DNA of 52,469 nt from a bacterium. Its GTDB lineage: Bacteria; Bacillota; Clostridia; Lachnospirales; Lachnospiraceae. Both the position numbers and the translations under genes were made by a program. Numbering within the stretch: the stretch's first letter is position 1; each line of letters begins with the position of its first letter. The notes below the pieces were generated by a model. The model did not search any database and had not been told where the DNA came from. It worked only from the letters and a program-made list of their open reading frames with translations. Where the stretch lies: positions 1-52,469 of the forward strand of contig JAQXMB010000054.1 of the NCBI GenBank assembly GCA_029012425.1, given 5' to 3'. Shown here one piece after another: positions 16,426 through 29,498 of this stretch.

Positions 16426-16849
16426 AGCATTGCCGGGACTGCTTTTGGGGATAATAGGGTATGGCCTTTTGTTCCAGCTGACCGGGGTATGGTTTGTCGA
16501 TGATAAACTGCTTTATTCCGTGGGCTTGTGGATTGGAATTGCCTGTTCCGTATTCATGGCAGTTCATATGGCAATCTCAATCGAAGATGCTGTTTCTATT
16601 GGAACAGAAAACGGAGCGAAACGAAAAGTCATTGCATCAGCGTTGATTCGCTATGTTGTTGTACTGATCGCGTTGGTGGCAATGCTCTACTTTCAGGTGG
16701 GAATGCTTCTGCCGGCAGTACTTGGTGTACTGAGTTTGAAATTATCTGCATACACTCAGCCGGTGTTTTATCGGTTGTTTGCAAAAAATAAACACAATGA
16801 AGAGGAGTCGGAGACAGAGCCGACACCGATCGTGGAAAAAAATGAATAG
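16406..16849 (+). CDS. atpI: ATP synthase subunit I (AtpI)
   Basis: A 147-residue protein with four predicted membrane helices and a charged C-terminal tail (KNKHNEEESETEPTP). AtpI helps assemble the c-ring. Sequence is only weakly conserved in this family, so the call relies on size, topology and position between atpZ and atpB. Confidence 0.78.
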   Translation: MLRRLNEALPGLLLGIIGYGLLFQLTGVWFVDDKLLYSVGLWIGIACSVFMAVHMAISIEDAVSIGTENGAKRKVIASALIRYVVVLIALVAMLYFQVGMLLPAVLGVLSLKLSAYTQPVFYRLFAKNKHNEEESETEPTPIVEKNE

Positions 16850-16864
16850 ATTGGAGGTGAAAGT

Positions 16865-17590
16865 TTGGGGTATGGAATTTTGATGGCTGCCGATAGTGAG
16901 GTAGACTTTATGATTCACGGACTTTTTTCCTATGAACTTTTTGGGCAAACGGTCTGGATCACCACCTCACATATGTGCATTCTGCTGGTTATGCTGCTGC
17001 TGCTTGTCTTTTCTGTGGTAGCAAATCGAAAAATAAAGCACGCGACAGAAGTTCCCGATACATTCCAGAATATCGTGGAGCTGATTGTTGAAAAGCTGGA
17101 CGGTATGGTGGAAAGCACGATGGGTTCCAATGCGAAATATTTTGCAAATTATGTAGGAACAATTTTTTGTTTTATCCTGCTGAGCAATATTTCGGGCTTA
17201 TTAGGGCTGCGGCCTCCCACAGCGGATTACGGTACAACATTTGCATTGGCATTGATGACATTTTCAATCATCACATTCCAGAAGTTTAAACACCAGCATG
17301 TATCCGGTGTGATTAAGGGACTGTGTGATCCATGGCCAATCTGGGCACCAATCAACCTGATTGGTGATTGCGCGATACCGGTATCCATGTCGCTTCGTCT
17401 GTTTGCGAATGTGCTCTCAGGCGTGGTAATCGAAGCACTTGTATATACTTTGCTGTCAAAGTTTGCTTTGATTTGGCCGGCAGCATTGCATGTGTATTTT
17501 GATTTGTTCTCCGGAGCAATTCAGACATATGTATTCTGTATGTTAACAATGACATATGTTAATCAGGCCATCGAGGATGGCGAATTTTAA
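16865..17590 (+). CDS. atpB: F-type ATP synthase subunit a
   Basis: A 241-residue membrane subunit forming the ion path beside the c-ring. Five to six helices are visible. The essential arginine is in the segment SMSLRLFANVLSG, and the last helix contains YVFCMLTMTYVNQAIE. The TTG start at 16865 is chosen because GGAGGTG lies five bases upstream; ATG 16883 (MAADSEVDFM) is the alternative. Confidence 0.95.
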   Translation: MGYGILMAADSEVDFMIHGLFSYELFGQTVWITTSHMCILLVMLLLLVFSVVANRKIKHATEVPDTFQNIVELIVEKLDGMVESTMGSNAKYFANYVGTIFCFILLSNISGLLGLRPPTADYGTTFALALMTFSIITFQKFKHQHVSGVIKGLCDPWPIWAPINLIGDCAIPVSMSLRLFANVLSGVVIEALVYTLLSKFALIWPAALHVYFDLFSGAIQTYVFCMLTMTYVNQAIEDGEF

Positions 17591-17610
17591 AACAAAATTA
17601 TTTAGTCTAG

Positions 17611-17883
<273 letters not shown>

Positions 17884-17928
17884 GAACTGGAAAGAAAATA
17901 ACCGGAGAGGAGGTAACACTTCTAAGTT

Positions 17929-18431
17929 ATGGAAAGATTATTTGATCTGGACATGCAACTGCTTCATGATACCGTGTTGCTTGCAATTGCCGTATTCTTC
18001 CTGTTTTTGGCAATGTCCTATCTGTTATTCAATCCGGTGCGACAGATGCTCGAGGATCGAAAAAAGAAGATTCAGACAGATCTGGATACGGCAGCCGGAG
18101 ACAAAGCAGAAGCGGCAAAGCTGAAGGAAATGTACGAAGAGAAGCTGAAAGGTATTGATAAAGAAGCGGAAGCGATTCTTAGCGAGGCGAGACAAAAGGC
18201 ATTGCACAATGAGGCGAGGATCGTGGACGAGGCGAAGAAGGAAGCAGCCCGCATTATTGCTCGTGCCAACGAGGAAGCAGAGCTTGAGAAGAAGCGCGTA
18301 GCAGACGATCTCAAGCAGGAAATGATCTCAGTAGCGGCAGCGATGGCAGCAAAGGTTGTCAGTGCCAATATTGATATGAAAATTCAGAATCAGTTGGTAG
18401 ACGAGACATTAAAGGAGATGGGTGATTCGAC

Positions 18432-18444
<13 letters not shown>
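17929..18444 (+). CDS. atpF: F-type ATP synthase subunit b
   Basis: A 171-residue peripheral stalk subunit. One N-terminal membrane helix (about 12-33, LLAIAVFFLFLAMSYLLF) is followed by a long charged coiled coil (about 45-150) rich in Ala, Glu and Lys. It holds F1 against rotation together with delta. The AGGAGG site is 15 bases before the ATG, longer than usual, and an upstream in-frame stop rules out an earlier start. It overlaps atpH by 13 bases. Confidence 0.94.
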
Positions 18445-20500
<2,056 letters not shown>

Positions 20501-20521
20501 AAACAAAGGCGGTGAAAAAAT

Positions 20522-22797
<2,276 letters not shown>

Positions 22798-22807
22798 GGG
22801 GTATCGT

Positions 22808-23212
22808 ATGGCAGATGAGAGCAGAAATTTTCAGGTAGAGATTATCACTCCCGAGCGTGTCTTTTACACCGGAGAGGCAACCATGATTGAGTTTACCTCT
22901 GTCGAGGGAGAGATGGGTGTATACAAAAACCATATTCCGCTTACAACCGTTCTTGCGCCCGGTATTGTGACAATCACTGAGGAAGACGGACAGAAGAAAG
23001 CGGCAGTTCATTCAGGATTTGTAGAAATTCTTGGTGATAAGGTTACACTTTTAGCAGAAATTGCTGAGTGGCCCGATGAGATTGACGGCGATCGTGCTTT
23101 GAAAGCGAAAAAGCGTGCGGAGGAGCGACTTGCAGTAAAGGCAGAGGATCTTGATGTTGCAAGGGCGGAAATGGCTTTAAAGCGAGCACTGGTTCGTATC
23201 AATTTGAAATAA
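22808..23212 (+). CDS. atpC: F-type ATP synthase subunit epsilon
   Basis: A 134-residue subunit with the N-terminal beta-sandwich (about 5-88) and the C-terminal helical hairpin (about 92-134, KKRAEERLAVKAEDLDVARA in part). It couples rotation to the c-ring and can inhibit ATP hydrolysis. It ends the operon directly before a terminator. Confidence 0.95.
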   Translation: MADESRNFQVEIITPERVFYTGEATMIEFTSVEGEMGVYKNHIPLTTVLAPGIVTITEEDGQKKAAVHSGFVEILGDKVTLLAEIAEWPDEIDGDRALKAKKRAEERLAVKAEDLDVARAEMALKRALVRINLK

Positions 23213-23222
23213 GCAATCAAAG

Positions 23223-23253
23223 AGCAGTCGGAAAACAATCCGACTGCTTTTTA
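23223..23253 (+). terminator. Terminator of the atp operon
   Basis: A perfect 10-bp stem AGCAGTCGGA / TCCGACTGCT around AAACAA, then TTTTT (23247-23251 including the last stem T). Confidence 0.92.
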
Positions 23254-23255
23254 AT

Positions 23256-23386
23256 CGTATAGGAAACTTCGTCTCCTACACGATAAAAGCCTCCGGCGAG
23301 ATGCGCACCTCGCGGAGATGAAGTATATGCTTCGCATACCGCTCGGGCGCGAAAGAGTCGCAAGCGACTCTTTGTTCTATAGGAAA
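23256..23386. repeat. Intergenic structured repeat element
   Basis: About 130 bases bounded by two direct copies of TATAGGAAA (23258-23266 and 23378-23386), exactly 120 bases apart. Inside are a hairpin made from TAGGA and TCCTA, a GCGAGATGCGCACCTCGC-like inverted repeat, a short ATGC/GCAT hairpin and an 8-bp perfect hairpin AGAGTCGC-AA-GCGACTCT. It has higher GC than the surroundings and no reading frame. The form is that of a dispersed REP- or MITE-like element. The remaining bases up to 23485 hold an A-rich leader of the next gene. Confidence 0.6.
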
Positions 23387-23485
23387 ATCAGAAACGAAGA
23401 AAAAAAAGTAGGAATTATGATAAAAGAATGTTACAATATCTTTTAGTGTATTTTGTATGAAAAAAATCTATGGTGGGAATAACAA

Positions 23486-24427
23486 TTGAGGGAAAAATTA
23501 GGATTAAAACAGCTTGAAAACGAAATATCGATCAGCAAGTATCGAAACATGATAGATCCGGTGCTTGTGACAAAGACGCACGGAGTAAGCGGAAAGCTGT
23601 CGATTGCGACCGAATTGGAGCGTTATGCTACAATTGGAATCGATTGTGTATCTGTATGCGTGAACGATTTGGTAGCAGTAGGAGCAACACCGCTGTTTTT
23701 TTATGATACCATATCATGTGCAAGACCGAAAAAGGATAAGATTGAAGATCTCGAAGCAGGTGCGGTAACTGAGTGTGAAAAGCTTGGAATCGCCTATGCC
23801 GGTAGTGAGATTATGGAGCTTCCGGACATTTTTAACTATGACCAGTATGACATGGTAGGTTTTGCCGTAGGAATTATGGACCGCTCAGCCATGCAGTATA
23901 AAAGTACCGTAAAACAGTCGGATGTAATTATTGGAATTGCATCAGATGGATTACATAACAACGGATATGTAATGGCAAAAAAGAAGCTGTTTTTGACAAA
24001 GACGAGTATGGAGATTTACTATGAAAATCTTGAGGGAAGTCTGGCAGACCTTTTGATGCAGCCGACCAGATGTTACCGGAATGTATTGGAAAGTATTAAG
24101 AATGCGGGAATCACCGTAAAAAATTGTGTGCAGGTATCGCACGGTGGGCTTGAGACTGCGCTGCAGAAGCTTTTGCCGGAAGGATACGGAGCTGTGGTTA
24201 AGCAACCGAAGCAGAATATTCCGATGCTTTACCGGATGATGCAGCAAGACGGTAATATTCCGATTGAAAAGCTGCGAAGTACATGTAACATGGGAATTGG
24301 CATGTTGTTTATTGTCAGTGAAGAACAGTCCGCAAAAGTGCTCGATGTCATCGAGGAAGCTGGCGAACGACCGGTACCCCTCGGTTTAATTGAAGCAGTC
24401 AGTCGGGAGATTCGATATGTATATTAG
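23486..24427 (+). CDS. Divergent PurM-like (AIR synthase family) protein
   Basis: A 313-residue member of the PurM/AIR-synthase fold, with IGIDCVSVCVNDLVAVGATPLFF and DGLHNNGY recognisable (family segments TIGIDxVxxCVND and DGLHSNGY). Key active-site stretches differ from true PurM: the GTDGVGTK loop reads KTHGVSGK, the DYFATG segment reads DTISCA, and GGETAEMPG reads AGSEIMELPD. No other purine gene is nearby. It is therefore either a second, altered aminoimidazole ribotide synthase or a PurM-fold protein with another ATP-dependent role. The TTG start follows GGTGGG eight bases upstream. Length is slightly short because the usual N-terminal 25 residues are reduced. Confidence 0.75.
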   Translation: MREKLGLKQLENEISISKYRNMIDPVLVTKTHGVSGKLSIATELERYATIGIDCVSVCVNDLVAVGATPLFFYDTISCARPKKDKIEDLEAGAVTECEKLGIAYAGSEIMELPDIFNYDQYDMVGFAVGIMDRSAMQYKSTVKQSDVIIGIASDGLHNNGYVMAKKKLFLTKTSMEIYYENLEGSLADLLMQPTRCYRNVLESIKNAGITVKNCVQVSHGGLETALQKLLPEGYGAVVKQPKQNIPMLYRMMQQDGNIPIEKLRSTCNMGIGMLFIVSEEQSAKVLDVIEEAGERPVPLGLIEAVSREIRYVY

Positions 24428-24521
24428 CCACAGGGTGATTGGAATAGTTTGAATTATTTGTAGATACAATATAGATGATAAAATGACACGAAAGAGTTAC
24501 GAATAGAAGAAAGGGGTTTCC

Positions 24522-25316
24522 ATGAGCGCACAGGACAAGCTGGAAAATGTATTGCGCGACATCCACAAGTTAATATCAAGAAGCGAACAATATAGTCAGA
24601 ACCGCATCATTGTTGATAAACAGGAGATGTTCGGACTGATAGACAGACTCAACACCAGTATCTACGAGATTATGGAGGAGTACGAGTTAACCCGTCAAAG
24701 CAGAGATAAAGCAGAACGAGAGCAAAAGAAAAAGGGTGACCGGATCATCTGGGATGCAAGTCGCAAGGCAGAGGATATCTATGCTGCATCCGTCATGTAT
24801 ACCGATGAAGCGCTGACCCATCTGCAGACAATTATGGATGAGTCGACAGAAGAAATCCGCAAAGTTCAGGAATCCATGATGCAGGATTTAGAGGAAAAAA
24901 AGAAAATGATTCGAGAGAATCAGCTGGAGTTGAAATCTCAATTGCAGGATTTGATTGACACCGAGAAATATCTGTCACTTATTGAGGAACGCAACAAGGA
25001 GATTCGCCGTGAAAAAGAGCGTCATAATACCAAATTTGGCCAGTACAAGGAAAAGAGTCAGTTTGCCGACCTGAAGACGGAGATTAAGATTAACAAAGAG
25101 TATTTCAAGAATGCGGGCATAGAATTAGAAGAGGATGAGGAAGAACTGCCGGAGAATGCAAAGACAGCAGAAGACGCAGAGGCAGTTGTAAGTGAAGAAA
25201 AGAAAGAGGAAGATGCAATTGATTTATCAACTGCCGAATGGGACCTGGATGATATGTCACTGGATTCCCCGGACGATTCCAAAAAGAGAAAACTGCATTT
25301 TTTTAAAAGCAAATAA
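24522..25316 (+). CDS. Coiled-coil protein of unknown function
   Basis: A 264-residue soluble protein. Residues about 1-180 are almost wholly helical and charged, with heptad-like patterns and repeated stretches such as EEKKKMIRENQLELKSQLQDL. The C-terminal third is strongly acidic and disordered, then ends in a basic patch (KKRKLHFFKSK). No catalytic motif or membrane helix. Similar proteins in clostridia are loosely labelled ATPase or V-type ATPase subunit because of the coiled coil; that name is not supported by any motif here. A DivIVA-like or ATP synthase b-like scaffold role is possible. It has its own terminator. Confidence 0.7.
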   Translation: MSAQDKLENVLRDIHKLISRSEQYSQNRIIVDKQEMFGLIDRLNTSIYEIMEEYELTRQSRDKAEREQKKKGDRIIWDASRKAEDIYAASVMYTDEALTHLQTIMDESTEEIRKVQESMMQDLEEKKKMIRENQLELKSQLQDLIDTEKYLSLIEERNKEIRREKERHNTKFGQYKEKSQFADLKTEIKINKEYFKNAGIELEEDEEELPENAKTAEDAEAVVSEEKKEEDAIDLSTAEWDLDDMSLDSPDDSKKRKLHFFKSK

Positions 25317-25320
25317 TGGA

Positions 25321-25351
25321 CAGCAGCGGAGTATCACCCGCTGCTGTTTTT
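25321..25351 (+). terminator. Terminator after the coiled-coil gene
   Basis: A 9-bp perfect stem CAGCAGCGG / CCGCTGCTG, an 8-base loop and TTTTT. Confidence 0.9.
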
Positions 25352-25422
25352 GCATATTGCACAAAAGAATACAATCGAAATTACATATATTCCACAAAGA
25401 TTTTTTTTGTCCGTCGAATCAC

Positions 25423-25450
25423 TTGAAAAATGCCTAAAAGATGATAAGAT
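25423..25450 (+). promoter_or_regulatory. Promoter of the GPH transporter gene
   Basis: TTGAAA (25423-25428), 16-base spacer, TAAGAT (25445-25450). About 70 bases of leader follow, with no clear operator or riboswitch. Confidence 0.5.
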
Positions 25451-25523
25451 ATAGGAAACGGGAAAACTGAAATTAGTTTCTTGGTTTCCAAAAAAGATTC
25501 AGGAAGAAAAGTGAGGAATAGTT

Positions 25524-26933
25524 ATGAAACTGTCTTTAAGAGAAAAGGTTTCTTATGGAGTGGGCGCTGTCGGAAAAGATATGGTGTACATGCTTTCAGC
25601 AAGCTATGTACTCTATTATTTCCAGGATATTCTGGGAATGAATTCGATTGCCATCGGAATTATTTTAATGGCGGCACGAGTTTTTGATGCATTTAATGAT
25701 CCGATTATGGGAGTAATTGTTGCAAAAACAAAAACAAAATGGGGAAAATTCCGGCCCTGGTTGTTGATCGGAACACTGCTGAATGCAGTATTTTTGTATC
25801 TTATGTTTGCTGTCCCGAGTCAGATTGACGGAGGCGCTCTGATTGCATATGCGGCAATTACCTATATTATGTGGGGAGTCACTTACACGATGATGGATAT
25901 TCCGTACTGGTCAATGATTCCGGCGTTCACCGAGGGCGGAAAAGAAAGAGAAGGCCTTTCAGCAATGGCTCGTTCTTGTGCCGGTGTAGGCAGCGCACTT
26001 ACGGTTATTCTTACCATGAAGCTTGTATATGCACTTGGTGGAATCGGAATTGATACGGCAGCAGCAACACAGACAATGATTGAGCGCAACGGATTTAAGT
26101 GGACCGCTCTGGCAGTAGCACTTATCTTTGTGATATTTTCACTGATCACATGTATGAATATCAAAGAAAAATCAACCGTAGAGATGGAAACACCGACGGT
26201 TGGACAGATGTTCAAAGCACTGCTTCAGAACGATCAGGCAATGACAGTTGTTCTCGCAATCGTATTAATTAACAGTTCCATCTATACAACAAGCAACTTA
26301 GTTATCTACTTCTTTAAGTATGACTTTGGCGGAACCGGATGGTATGACAGTTACACACTGTTTAACACTTTTGGCGGTGGAATTCAGATTGTAGCAATGA
26401 TGCTCTTTTTCCCGCTGCTTCGAAAGTTCCTATCAACGATTAAGTGTTTTTATGTCAGCTTCGCCAGTGCAGTGATCGGATACGCAAGCCTGCTTTTGAT
26501 TGCATTCGGAACAAATATGGATAATGTATTTGTACTTTTTATTCCGGCATTCTTCATTTTCTCAGCCAACGGAATGCTTTCTGTCTTGACAACCGTATTT
26601 CTGGCAAACACGGTTGATTATGGTGAGCTTCGCAACAACCGTCGTGACGAGAGTGTTATCTTCTCAATGCAGACATTTGTTGTAAAACTTGCAAGTGGTG
26701 TGGCCGCTATGATTGCAGCAATCTGTATTCAGGTATTCCATATCAGTAAAGATACGGAAGCGGTAGTGGCTGCAACAGAAGGAGCCAATGTCATCGGACT
26801 TCGAATGACGATGACGGTTGTACCTGTCATCGGTTTGATCGTAGCCATCGTTATTTTTGCTAAGAAGTATATTCTTACGGAAGAAAAGGTCGAAGAGATT
26901 TCAGCGCAGCTGAAGAGTCGAAAAGCGGATTAG
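25524..26933 (+). CDS. GPH family sugar:cation symporter (MFS-type)
   Basis: A 469-residue transporter with about 12 membrane helices, of the glycoside-pentoside-hexuronide:cation symporter family (MelB, XynP, UidB relatives). Typical segments are SYGVGAVGKDMVYML at the start, ARVFDAFNDPIMG after helix 2 and WGKFRPWLL in the loop between helices 2 and 3. It imports glycosides or oligosaccharides with sodium or protons. No glycosidase or regulator lies next to it, so the substrate is unknown. It is a single-gene unit with its own promoter and terminator. Confidence 0.88.
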   Translation: MKLSLREKVSYGVGAVGKDMVYMLSASYVLYYFQDILGMNSIAIGIILMAARVFDAFNDPIMGVIVAKTKTKWGKFRPWLLIGTLLNAVFLYLMFAVPSQIDGGALIAYAAITYIMWGVTYTMMDIPYWSMIPAFTEGGKEREGLSAMARSCAGVGSALTVILTMKLVYALGGIGIDTAAATQTMIERNGFKWTALAVALIFVIFSLITCMNIKEKSTVEMETPTVGQMFKALLQNDQAMTVVLAIVLINSSIYTTSNLVIYFFKYDFGGTGWYDSYTLFNTFGGGIQIVAMMLFFPLLRKFLSTIKCFYVSFASAVIGYASLLLIAFGTNMDNVFVLFIPAFFIFSANGMLSVLTTVFLANTVDYGELRNNRRDESVIFSMQTFVVKLASGVAAMIAAICIQVFHISKDTEAVVAATEGANVIGLRMTMTVVPVIGLIVAIVIFAKKYILTEEKVEEISAQLKSRKAD

Positions 26934-26951
26934 TATTATCCGGAAAGTTTT

Positions 26952-26982
26952 GGGCAACTGCAAAAAAGCGGCTGCCCTTTTT
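26952..26982 (+). terminator. Terminator of the GPH transporter gene
   Basis: A 10-bp stem with one mismatch and one wobble (GGGCAACTGC / GCGGCTGCCC), an A-run loop and TTTTT. Confidence 0.85.
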
Positions 26983-26997
26983 ATTATGAATCTATGA

Positions 26998-27137
26998 GTA
27001 ACTATTCAGACTCCATCTCGATTTCGCAAATGCTCATCTCGATGCGGATTCTCGTCAAAGAAAATTCCTTGAATCTCATCGTTCATGCTAGCATGACGAT
27101 GAGATTTAAGGAATTTGCCTTGACTCTGAATAGTTAC
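26998..27137. mobile_element. MITE-like element, 140 bp, with 16-base terminal inverted repeats
   Basis: The ends are GTAACTATTCAGACTC (26998-27013) and, inverted, GTAACTATTCAGAGTC (27137-27122), matching at 15 of 16. Inside, 27062-27081 pairs with 27097-27116 (20 bp, one wobble) around a 14-base palindrome TCATGCTAGCATGA, giving a very long hairpin. The left half has two CATCTCGAT copies. No protein is encoded. This is the form of a non-autonomous transposable element whose ends would be recognised by a transposase elsewhere. Flanking target duplications are not clear. Confidence 0.7.
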
Positions 27138-27148
27138 ACATATAGAAT
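27120..27148 (+). promoter_or_regulatory. Promoter of the hydratase gene formed partly by the MITE
   Basis: TTGACT (27120-27125) lies in the right end of the element, TAGAAT (27143-27148) lies outside it, and the spacer is exactly 17 bases. The transcript would start near 27155, 35 bases before the ATG. Confidence 0.62.
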
Positions 27149-27189
27149 AAACATGATGCATAAAATCATATCAAGGGAGGAAATCACGA

Positions 27190-29478
27190 ATGAAGTTATA
27201 CGACGGAGGCGTCTATCTGATCAATGAAACAGAATTGGTAGCAGACACTGTAGACGCGGCAGCAATACTCCGACAGAAAACAGGAGTAGCATCTGCAAAA
27301 GAAGAAGCAAAAAAAGGAACCCTTGCTTACAATATTTTAAAGAATCACAACACATCCGGAAACATGGACGAGCTTCAGATTAAATTTGACAAGCTTACAT
27401 CCCATGATATCACCTTTGTCGGAATTATTCAGACTGCACGAGCATCCGGATTAGAGAAATTCCCGATTCCCTATGTACTGACCAACTGTCATAACAGTTT
27501 ATGTGCAGTCGGCGGAACGATCAATGAAGATGACCACATGTTTGGTCTTAGCTGTGCAAAGAAATACGGTGGTGTATATGTACCCCCTCACCAGGCAGTT
27601 ATTCATCAGTATGCACGAGAGATGCTTGCAGGCAGTGGAAAGATGATTCTCGGATCTGACTCACACACCCGTTACGGAGCACTCGGAACCATGGCAATGG
27701 GAGAAGGCGGCCCCGAGCTTGTGAAACAGCTCTTGTCTCAGACCTATGACATTAAAATGCCCGGTGTTGTTGCTGTCTATCTGAAAGGAAGCTTAAAACC
27801 CGGCGTTGGACCTCAGGATGTTGCAATTGCAATTATCGGAGAGGTATTTGATAAAGGATATGTAAAAAATAAAGTGATGGAGTTCGTTGGACCCGGTGTC
27901 AAGAATCTGAGTGTTGATACGCGTATCGGAATCGATGTTATGACAACCGAGACAACCTGTCTTTCTTCTATTTGGAGTACCGACAGTGCAGTAAAAGAGT
28001 GGTATGACATCCACGGAAGAAGCAAAGACTTTGCGGAGCTTCATCCGGCAGCCGTTGCATATTATGACGGATGCATTGAGATCGATTTAGATGAGATTGA
28101 GCCGATGATTGCAATGCCGTTCCATCCGAGCAATGCATATACGATCCGCGAGCTCAATGCAAACTTAATGGATATCTTAGATGATTGCGAGAAGCGCGCA
28201 AAGACAAGCTTCAGCACTCCTGTAGACTTGAATCTCAAGGAAAAAGTCCGTAATAACCGTCTGTATGTAGATCAGGGAATTATCGCCGGTTGCGCCGGTG
28301 GCGGATTCGAGAATATCTGCGATGCAGCCGATATCCTTGCGGGAGCAAGCATCGGACCGGACGAGTTCACCCTGAGCGTATATCCTGCAAGTATGCCGGT
28401 ATACATGGAGTTGATTAAAAACGGTGGAGCTTCAAAGATTATGCAGACCGGTGCTGTATTAAAGACTGCATTCTGCGGACCTTGCTTTGGCGCCGGAGAT
28501 ACACCTTCCAATAACGGATTCTCAATCCGTCATTCTACAAGAAACTTCCCGAACCGTGAGGGTTCAAAGGTCCAGAATGGACAGATTGCAGCTGTTGCAC
28601 TGATGGATGCCCGTTCGATTGCAGCAACCGCAGCAAACAAGGGATATTTAACGGCGGCAACGGATTTTGATGTGAACTATACAAAGCCGAGATATTTCTT
28701 CGACAAAACAATTTATGAGAATCGTGTCTATGACAGCAAGGGAGTTGCACATCCGGATGAGCCGATCAAGCTCGGACCCAACATCAAGGATTGGCCGGAG
28801 ATGTCTGCATTGACAGAGAACCTGCTTCTGAAGGTAGTATCGGAGATTCATGATCCGGTAACTACAACGGACGAGCTGATTCCTTCCGGAGAGACTTCCT
28901 CATACCGCTCAAATCCTTTAGGACTTGCAGAGTTCACACTCTCAAGAAGAGATCCGGATTATGTTCCGAGAGCAAAGGAAGTTCAGAAAGCAGAGAAGGC
29001 TCGTATTGCAGGCGGACATCCTTGCCACGAGATGCCTGAACTCAAAGAAGTTATGGCTGTCGTAAAGACGAAGTTCCCCAAGGCAAATCACGATAACTTC
29101 GGTATCGGAAGCACGATATTTGCAGTAAAACCCGGAGACGGATCTGCTCGTGAGCAGGCAGCATCCTGCCAGAAGGTTCTTGGCGGTTGGGCAAACATCG
29201 CAAATGAGTATGCGACCAAGAGATATCGTTCTAACCTGATTAACTGGGGAATGCTTCCTTTCATTATTCCGCAGGGAGAGCTTCCGTTTGCAAATGGCGA
29301 TTATATCTGGATTCCCGGAATCCGTAAAGCCGTTGAGGAGAAGGCAGATGTGATTACTGCATATGCAGTTAAGGACAATGAGCTGAAAGCGTTTACCATG
29401 ACACTCGGAGACTTAACTGACGATGAGCGTCAGATTATATTAAAGGGATGTCTGATTAACTACAATCGTATTTCATAA
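27190..29478 (+). CDS. Aconitase-family hydratase
   Basis: A 762-residue protein of the aconitase / isopropylmalate isomerase superfamily, which interconverts hydroxy-acid isomers with a [4Fe-4S] cluster. Cluster cysteines are visible in TETTCLSS (about 258) and in CGPCFG (about 430). Substrate-site segments include [13 protein letters not shown] and the C-terminal swivelling domain [14 protein letters not shown]. The size fits the single-chain clostridial 'hydratase' branch of aconitases rather than AcnA (about 890). Citrate/isocitrate is the likely substrate but a related acid is possible because no other TCA gene is nearby. AAGGGAGG precedes the ATG. A downstream exporter gene follows after 20 bases. 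Confidence 0.88.
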   Translation: MKLYDGGVYLINETELVADTVDAAAILRQKTGVASAKEEAKKGTLAYNILKNHNTSGNMDELQIKFDKLTSHDITFVGIIQTARASGLEKFPIPYVLTNCHNSLCAVGGTINEDDHMFGLSCAKKYGGVYVPPHQAVIHQYAREMLAGSGKMILGSDSHTRYGALGTMAMGEGGPELVKQLLSQTYDIKMPGVVAVYLKGSLKPGVGPQDVAIAIIGEVFDKGYVKNKVMEFVGPGVKNLSVDTRIGIDVMTTETTCLSSIWSTDSAVKEWYDIHGRSKDFAELHPAAVAYYDGCIEIDLDEIEPMIAMPFHPSNAYTIRELNANLMDILDDCEKRAKTSFSTPVDLNLKEKVRNNRLYVDQGIIAGCAGGGFENICDAADILAGASIGPDEFTLSVYPASMPVYMELIKNGGASKIMQTGAVLKTAFCGPCFGAGDTPSNNGFSIRHSTRNFPNREGSKVQNGQIAAVALMDARSIAATAANKGYLTAATDFDVNYTKPRYFFDKTIYENRVYDSKGVAHPDEPIKLGPNIKDWPEMSALTENLLLKVVSEIHDPVTTTDELIPSGETSSYRSNPLGLAEFTLSRRDPDYVPRAKEVQKAEKARIAGGHPCHEMPELKEVMAVVKTKFPKANHDNFGIGSTIFAVKPGDGSAREQAASCQKVLGGWANIANEYATKRYRSNLINWGMLPFIIPQGELPFANGDYIWIPGIRKAVEEKADVITAYAVKDNELKAFTMTLGDLTDDERQIILKGCLINYNRIS

Positions 29479-29498
29479 GACATCAGATTGGAGAAAAG

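Noticed and set aside
26994-27227. Open frame of 77 codons across the MITE-like element
   Set aside because: It crosses terminal repeats, hairpin and the hydratase start; no ribosome site and no protein-like composition.
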